A DNA stretch of 64,000 bases from the NCBI GenBank assembly GCA_029378245.1, contig JARKIF010000040.1, positions 1 to 64,000 on the forward strand, read 5' to 3'. Under the pieces are notes generated by a model. The model worked only from the letters and a program-made list of their open reading frames with translations. It was not told the DNA's origin and did no database searches. Made by a program: the position numbers and the translations under genes. Origin of the DNA: Roridomyces roridus. Lineage: Eukaryota; Basidiomycota; Agaricomycetes; Agaricales; Mycenaceae. Positions 57,901 to 64,000 of this stretch are shown piece by piece (the stretch's first letter is position 1; each line of letters begins with the position of its first letter).

Positions 57901-58577
57901 TAGCATAGGGTTTAGCCTGGCGGTGGGACATTTCTATTACGAGGACCCCCCTGTCTATTATCAATCAATTATCCACAATTCCCCTTGATTATACATCAAT
58001 TATAGTACCCGTTTTGGATTATGGAATATTTGCTCTATAATTGATTGTAATTGATGTATAATTACTTATGATACAGATCAACATTTTCCGACACGTGTGT
58101 CAAACGTGGGGCATCATGTGCCCGAAGATCAGCAGGCATGAGGCCCAAATGCGGGGACATGGTGGGATCTGTTGGGTACAAAAGTAGTTTACAACTCATA
58201 ATGCATTCAAAACATTCATTCCTGACCCCAGAACAGTGCAGAAACACTGCAGAGACAAGGCAAAATCGAAACCTTCCTTATTTAGAACTACCTCACAGCC
58301 ACTTGACAGGTTTACCGTGCGTGCATGTCGGCTACCTTACGTGTACCGAATCTCCGATGCCGACCCGATCCCGTACGACTTGATCGACGGCGCTCTTGCG
58401 ACGCCGAAATTCCGGAATCTTAGGCTGGTTTGTCTGCATGGTGTTCAATCCATTCCAATGGATGCGAAGGAGCGTATGCCGCTGATTCATGCGCGGGGGA
58501 TTCTGAGTTTTGTATCCAAATGGTGAGTGTGTTTGCATTGATGTGTTTGACCATTTTTTGACCAAGCTTGTAGAACT

Positions 58578-58907
58578 TTAGAATACGAGAACATGTTTAT
58601 TGAGGGTTTTGGTCAATATTTCTCGAGGCTCGTCATGTCCTGTTTTGAACTGAAGTCCAACTTCATATCGCCGATCGGACAGTAGACTCGGGTTCAGCAT
58701 ATACTGAGCAAGTTCCATGTCAGAGAAAGACCCGCGAGCAACCCAGGTGTACTCAGCACCAGGCTCCACGCGCAATCGTGGTTGAAAATCTCCTGGACAG
58801 TTTGGAGCGTAAAAGGCTTCCGTGATTAAAATCGCCCTTGATTGCATCAAATTGATCTCGCCTCTTGATCCGCTTCTCCCATGCGCTCCACGCGGAAGAG
58901 CTCGCAC
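58578..58907 (-). CDS. Hypothetical frame convergent to the F-box-like gene
   Basis: A 109-codon frame contains MQSRAILITEAFYAPNCPGD and RLRVEPGAEYTWVARGSFSD, with balanced amino-acid use. It may be the last exon of a minus-strand gene whose upstream exon could lie in 58847-59080, but I found no good junction. No domain recognised. Confidence 0.4.
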   Translation of the reverse strand: MRALPRGAHGRSGSRGEINLMQSRAILITEAFYAPNCPGDFQPRLRVEPGAEYTWVARGSFSDMELAQYMLNPSLLSDRRYEVGLQFKTGHDEPREILTKTLNKHVLVF

Positions 58908-59294
58908 GGCACACCGACCGACTGACGACGACGTGGTCTGGAATACTTTAATCTCTCAGCATGACTGACGGCGCTCTTCCTGGCCTCCTCTTCCTCCCAC
59001 CTCGGAGTCGGACCTCCACCTCCAGGGCTTGGAGTCTGGACCTTTGCCGCTTTGCCGCTTTGCCACTTGGCTCCGGGCATCTTTCCGCTCTAAATGTAAT
59101 GTATGGCACATCCGACATCGCCGACCGACATCAGCACCATCGGACGCCAGACCCTGAGCTGTCACCTCGTTGCCCGTGGGCGCTTTTCAGATCCATGTAT
59201 AAGAAACGTATAATCAGAATCGAGGCTGTCCGCTCGGCAGTACTTATAGCGCCGCGCTCACGGGGACGCACGGAAACCTCTGTCACTGCCCTTC

Positions 59295-62200
59295 ATGTCT
59301 ATGGGCACCCGCTCACTCATTGGTACGAAGTCCTCCTAACACGGGTTTCGATTCTCATTTCTTCAATTGTACAGTGTTATCCGTCAGCGGAATTTCATGG
59401 AAGTCTGGCCCATTGCACGGCAAGAAACCGAGTCTCTACGTGGCGCTTTATCGAGATGGGAAGGAGGTCCAGCGGACGCGGACGATTGAGAGGAGCCTTG
59501 AGCCCAAATGGGAACATATATTCAATCTGTGAGTCTTCCGCTTCTCATGCGTGTATCATGTGCTGAGGTTCGTACAGGGCCGCCGATTGGGGCTCCGGGA
59601 TTTCATTACGCTTGTTTCACGACTCGTCTAATCCGTTCTCGTCGGATAAGTGTCTTGGGATAGCGACGGTGGATACACCTGTTCTGACCGCGCGTGCGAC
59701 CCCGGAAAATGGTGCGTCCTTGCTATTTTTGTCCTGGGGTTGCTTAGGAACAAATTATCCTAGTTGAGCGACTCCCGCTCACTGGCGGACCTGCGAACAA
59801 AAATTCGGGAACCATCGCGGTGCGGCTGATACAAGATACCAACCAGGTCGCTGCGTTGGCTATCGAAAAGGCGAGGAAGGAAACCGATCGCGAGAATGTC
59901 GGACTTGGAGGGGTAGCTTCAACAGTCCTCGGGGCGCAGGATGCGATTACCGGGGAGATCTCTGCCATAGAGAACCTACTTCCAGCTGCCAGTGATTTGG
60001 TGTCGACATTGGAATCGGTGACTTCCAAGCTCGAAATTGTCGTCAAACTCGGGGACCAGCTCGCCACGGTACGAGTCCCATTCTGGGCAACGGCTTGATT
60101 CATCGTGTTCGCAGATTCACCCCTACGCTAATGTAGCCTGGAAGATCCTCACCTCTGTATATCAAGTGCGTACCGGCTCGTTTCTCTGGCAATTATTTCT
60201 GATGGCCCGATTTTTAGGTTGTTAAAAAGCAGCAGGAGATGGACGGAAAACTCGGCACGCTCGCGAAAACAATGGATGAGGTTTATTCCTTTGTCAAGGA
60301 CCTGGATTTCTTGCCTCAAAAGATCAAGAGCCTCGAGCAACAGGTGTCTGCCATCGTCAAACAGACGGTGGAATGTGCATTATTCATACAGGAATACACC
60401 CGGCACGGATTCGGCAGTCAGTCTCTCTTCGATGACCTTCCATAGCTCACCTCACTGCACATAGGGCATGCGGTCGAGGGGATTTGGGACACCAAAGAAC
60501 AAAAAATCAATGATCTGTGCGACACATTGCTCAAGCTGAAGGCGGCCTTCGAGGCGGGTCTTACCATTCAATCTTTGTTCATGTCGACGAGGATAATTGG
60601 CAAACTCGACGGACTTGGTGTGTTGCTAATCTCTCGGGCTTTCAGACAGCTAACAATTCAATAGAGCAATATGACATGCTCAAACGTCTCAACCCGATGG
60701 ACATGAACGCCGGTCTGCGCACCACCTGCCTCCTCGGGACGCGGCAGAAGCTACTTGATGACATTGCAGACTGGATCACGCTGCCGTCGGCCACTAGAAA
60801 CGTGCTTTGGCTATCCGGCGTCGCGGGCTGCGGCAAAAGCACCATATCCACGACCATTTCCGAGCGCTTCCGTGCCCTCGATCGGCTCGGCGCATTCCTG
60901 TTCTTCCAACGAGGAGATTCAGCACACAGCGATCCTGGTGCCGTCATCCGCACCCTTGCATACTCTCTCGGCCTCTTTGACGCGCGGTTTGCCGCTGCCA
61001 TCTCAGCAGCGATCAATCGCGATGCAGGCATCGTCAATGCCCCGATTCGTACTCAATTCGCCGAACTCCTCCTCGCGCCTCTGCAATCTGTGGAGCAATA
61101 TATGGACGGGCCCATACTCATCATCCTCGACGCCCTCGACGAGTGTGGGAACGCGGATTCTCGTCCCGCTTTGCTCTCCTTACTTGCCGATGAATTCCCC
61201 AAACTCCCTCGTGTATTCCGTTTTTTGATCACCAGCCGGCGGGAGTCTGATCTTGCCGGGCGGTTCAAAACTCGTTTTGAAGAGATCAGCCTCGATCCTG
61301 GCATTATCGCTAGCACTGCCGACATCGAAGTGTTTTTCCGGCATGAGATGGCACAGATTCGGGAACAGAAAAATGCCGAGGTCAATATCCAGAGGCTGGT
61401 TCAGCTTTCTGGTGACTTGTTTATTTGGGCATCCACGGCCACCAGATTTATCGGTCGTTATCGTCCACAGCAGCGCCTGGATGATTTGCTCAGCCGTAAA
61501 CAGGACGGATTCAATCTCGACGAGCTGTACAGTGTTGCACTTCGAGCTTCCGCTCCGTGGGATGATGCGTCGTTCGCGCAGGACGCCCGGGATGTTCTGG
61601 CGTGTCTTGTTTTTGGAAAAGCACCGATGACGGACAACACTATCGACACACTCCTCCGGCAGCAGTCATCTGATGTTCTTGACAATCTGGGCTGCGTTCT
61701 GTACTGGAAGCGCGGGGAGTTCGTTCGGGCCCTGCACACGTCATTTATTGACTATCTCATCGATGTGAAACGCTCGGCCGGGATGCCATGGGAACTCGAT
61801 GCCGTCGTCTCACACCAAACACTGTCAACGGCATGTTTGAGAGTCCTCCACTCCGAGCTCCGCTTCAATATCTGCAAACTGGAGGATTCACATCTGGAGA
61901 ATTCTGAGGTGTATGGTTTACCCGAGAGGATCAATGCTCTCATTTCCCCACAGCTACAATACTCGGCGTGTTTCGTGTTTGATCACGTATGGGAGATACA
62001 CACTGACTCGACCATCCTTGGAAGTATTGTTGATTTCTTTCACCGTCAATTTTTGCACTGGCTCGAGGTTCTCAGTTTGCTTGGACACATTCAACACGCA
62101 AAGCAGGCACTGAAAGTCGCACTTAAATATGTCAAGGTACATTTCATATTGGAATTATTGATCGTGTCGCTTATCCGTTCAAAGCTCAACAACAATGAAG

Positions 62201-64000
62201 CCGAACTCGAGGCTTTTGTCGCAGATGCAATTACATTTGTGACTGCATTTGCTCCTGCCATGCAATCCACTCCGCACATCTACCTCTCAGCCCTCCCATT
62301 TGCACCCGCGCAGTCGCTTGTAGCTCAACAGTATGCTAGAGCATACCCGGGAACTTTGCAATTCCAGAGGCCAGCTAGCGACGATTGGCCGAGGACGAAC
62401 AAACTGCTCCAGGATGGTCCCACTCCAATCTTCTCTGTCCACATGTCCTCAGACGGGTCTAGAATCGTGTATGGCTCTTTCGACGGTGGCGTGCGTGTGT
62501 GGGACGTTTCCACAGGTCTTCTTGTTGCTTCCCCATTCCGACGACACACTTCAGTAGTCACATCGGTGTGTTTTTCGTTCGACGATGAACGGATTGTCTC
62601 AGGTTCTCATGACGGTGGTATTTGGGTGTGGGATGCTGCCACCGGAGAGCCGAGGGCAGGCCCCGTCCGAGGCCACACCGGCGGTGTTTGGTCAGTCTGC
62701 TTCTCGCATGACGCTTCAAAAGTGGTCTCGGGCTCGGCCGATGGGTCGGTCCGCATTTGGGACGTTATCACGACTGAACTCCTCCTCGGTCCACTCATGC
62801 ATCCTGATGCCGTACGTGCAGTGGATATCTCATCCAAGTCACCGTACCGTGTTGTATCCGGATGTGAGGATGGCAGCTTGCATCTCTGGGACGCTGAAAC
62901 TGGAGCCCTCGTCGCTGGGCCAATCAAAGGACATAAAGGGCCAGTTACTTCTGTGTCTTTCTCCAGCTCGGGGATGCTCATCGCATCGGGTTCTCGGGAT
63001 CGCACTGTTCGCGTTTGGGATGGGTACACGGCCAAATCAGTCGCGGAACCATTTCTTGGGCATGAAGATCAAGTTGAATGTGTACGTTTTGCACCTGGCA
63101 ATGATGGATGCATCGCCTCATCGTCCTCAGATTGGAGTGTCCGTCTTTGGAATGCACGCACCGGCGCCCCCGCCGGCAAGCCGCTCGTGGGACATAGCAA
63201 CACTGTGAACTCGATTTCATTCTCTGCAGATGGCCGTTTCCTGGCGAGTGGAGCACAGGATATGACACTGCGTGTTTGGGACTTCAAGACATCGGCCACT
63301 GTCGCAGCCATGGTTCAAGATGACCAGAATCAAATCACCCACATCTCATGGTCATTAAACGGAGATTGGATTATATCCGGCTCCATGCAGGGAACCCTGC
63401 ATCTCTGGGATGCCCGATCTGGCCAACTTGTCTGGGGACCAGTCCAAGCGCACTCTGTGTCCATCTGTTTCTCTCCTAATTCTGCGCAAATTGCCACAGG
63501 GTCCAGCGATCAAACTGTGTGTGTTTGGGATCCAACGGACGGGAAACTTATTCTGGGGCCACTGAGAGGGCACCAGGGTGATGTGAATTCCGTCGATTAT
63601 TCTCGGCCTGACGGGGCGCACATCGTCAGTGGGTCTGCCGATGGGACAATCCGAATTTGGGATGCTGGGACTGGTGCTCTTGTTGCGGGACCATACAAAA
63701 TTCCCGACGTTCGAGTCAGGGATGTTCGATTCCAGCCCAATAACAGTGACAGAATTGTGTCCTGCTCAAACGATGGTATCATTCGCATGTGGGACTCGCA
63801 AAGCGGCCACCTGCTCTTCCAGATACTAGGTCACTCTCACGGGTTTTCCACCGATTTCAGCTCGGACGGCTTGTATTTTACATCGTCCGCTCAGGGATCC
63901 GGAGACACACTGGGTGTCTGGGATGCCACATCCGGGCGACCTGTGGGATACCCGTTGGCAGGGCACTCGAATGTCATTAGTTCGGTCTCCTTTTCGCCGA
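59295..64000 (+). CDS. C2-NACHT-WD40 STAND protein, 5' part (runs off window)
   Basis: Exons: 59295..59322, 59375..59528, 59578..59711, 59764..60068, 60115..60165, 60218..60416, 60465..60617 and 60665 to the edge; all introns are GT-AG of 46-52 nt and all phases agree. In 62136..62183 a further 48-nt in-frame intron is possible. At least 1,450 aa. A C2-like domain (about residues 10-110: SLYVALYRDGKEVQRTRTIE) is followed by a helical linker. The NACHT has Walker A GVAGCGKST (60817), Walker B ILIILDALDECG and FRFLITSRRE. From about 62430 at least 12 WD40 repeats follow, and a 13th is cut by the window end. The repeats are clearly diverged from each other. Proteins of this architecture are candidate intracellular receptors in fungi (family knowledge); function here is not shown. 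Confidence 0.93.

Larger units (their letters stand above)
52786..58336. mobile_element. 5.55-kb TIR element carrying host-gene relics
   Basis: Terminal inverted repeats of about 75 bp begin AAGGTAGCCGACATGCACGC on both sides and differ by only a base or two up to GGTTTCGATTT. The flanks AAGTGT (52780-52785) and ACGTGT (58337-58342) suggest a 4-6 bp target duplication; removal of the element restores the F-box-like codon series exactly. Just inside both ends lie AT-rich tracts of ATTGATTATAATTG type. The cargo includes a minus-strand frame (53.2-53.8 kb), an adenylate-forming enzyme relic (54.1-56.2 kb), another coding relic (56.2-56.8 kb) and a mariner-like MITE. I found no transposase, so it resembles a non-autonomous, Pack-type element of unassigned superfamily. 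Confidence 0.8.
47505..58526 (+). pseudogene. F-box-like gene split by two large insertions
   Basis: Three plus-strand pieces form one reading frame. Piece 1 (47505..about 48019) starts MRNFSQELTDLILDQVAELD and has an F-box-like segment ending CGFVCRSWAQQSRLHLF, then leucine-rich-type sequence to GILASGLHK. Piece 2 (about 52334..52785) continues KITDEIYILSEDDDDEEETL, has a 50-nt GTGAGA...ATACAG intron near 52610-52660, and ends QNLQNLEV. Piece 3 (58343..58526) completes the split codon as YRISDADPIPYDLIDGAL and ends at a TGA after FVSKW. Such proteins usually select substrates for SCF ubiquitin ligases (family knowledge). Apart from the insertions I see no stop or frameshift, so the disruption is probably recent. 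The exact junction at 48.02 kb is uncertain. Confidence 0.8.

Noticed and set aside
52786..58336. The 5.55-kb insert as a giant intron or an intron-generating element
   Set aside because: Although GTAAGG lies at the left edge, the right edge has no AG at the codon-restoring position, and fungal introns here are 45-75 nt.
60755..63980. Several 60-200 codon frames on both strands over the NACHT-WD40 gene
   Set aside because: They are shadows of the continuous in-frame coding sequence with Walker and WD motifs.

Overview
The window looks like a TE-rich, gene-sparse stretch of a basidiomycete genome, most likely a mushroom-forming Agaricomycete (taxon is inference). Signs seen in the sequence: many 45-75 nt GT-AG introns, multi-exon NACHT and C2-NACHT-WD40 proteins, an F-box-like gene, a fungal alcohol-acetyltransferase-like enzyme, an adenylate-forming (NRPS-like) relic, one LINE retrotransposon and many small DNA transposons.

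Layout. 1-4.47 kb is a 68-bp minisatellite (about 65 units) that touches the 3' end of a minus-strand NACHT gene (4.47-7.38 kb); the last repeat unit supplies its stop codon. 7.4-22 kb has few genes: a decayed coding relic (8.5-9.2 kb), five small TIR transposons, two of them nested in others (11.3-15.9 kb), a short broken reading frame (16.5-16.9 kb) and a long pyrimidine-rich stretch. 22-40 kb holds a local gene family of unknown function: one apparently intact copy (22.3-23.3 kb), one with an in-frame stop (27.7-28.7 kb), a C-terminal fragment (25.1 kb) and an internally deleted copy cut in two by a 1.88-kb insertion (37.2-39.9 kb). Between them lie an HTH-like gene, a small secreted protein, a broken FAD-dependent amine-oxidase-like gene, an intact full-length-looking LINE (28.93-34.44 kb, 12-bp target duplication) and an intact acetyltransferase-family gene (34.9-36.3 kb). 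40-47.5 kb has only weakly supported reading frames, a degenerate tandem repeat and small TIR elements. 47.5-58.5 kb is one F-box-like gene split into three pieces by two large inverted-repeat elements (about 4.3 and 5.55 kb); the second carries relics of host-type genes, including an adenylation-domain enzyme. 59.3 kb to the window end is the 5' part of a C2-NACHT-WD40 gene that runs off the edge.

How it fits together. The two NACHT/STAND genes at the edges belong to the class often compared with NLR immune or heterokaryon-recognition receptors (family knowledge; no function is shown here). Between them the sequence is shaped by transposition: at least eleven insertions can be delimited by terminal repeats and/or target-site duplications, several nested, and at least two break otherwise readable genes. 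Fungal exon structures were deduced by eye and should be treated as models.
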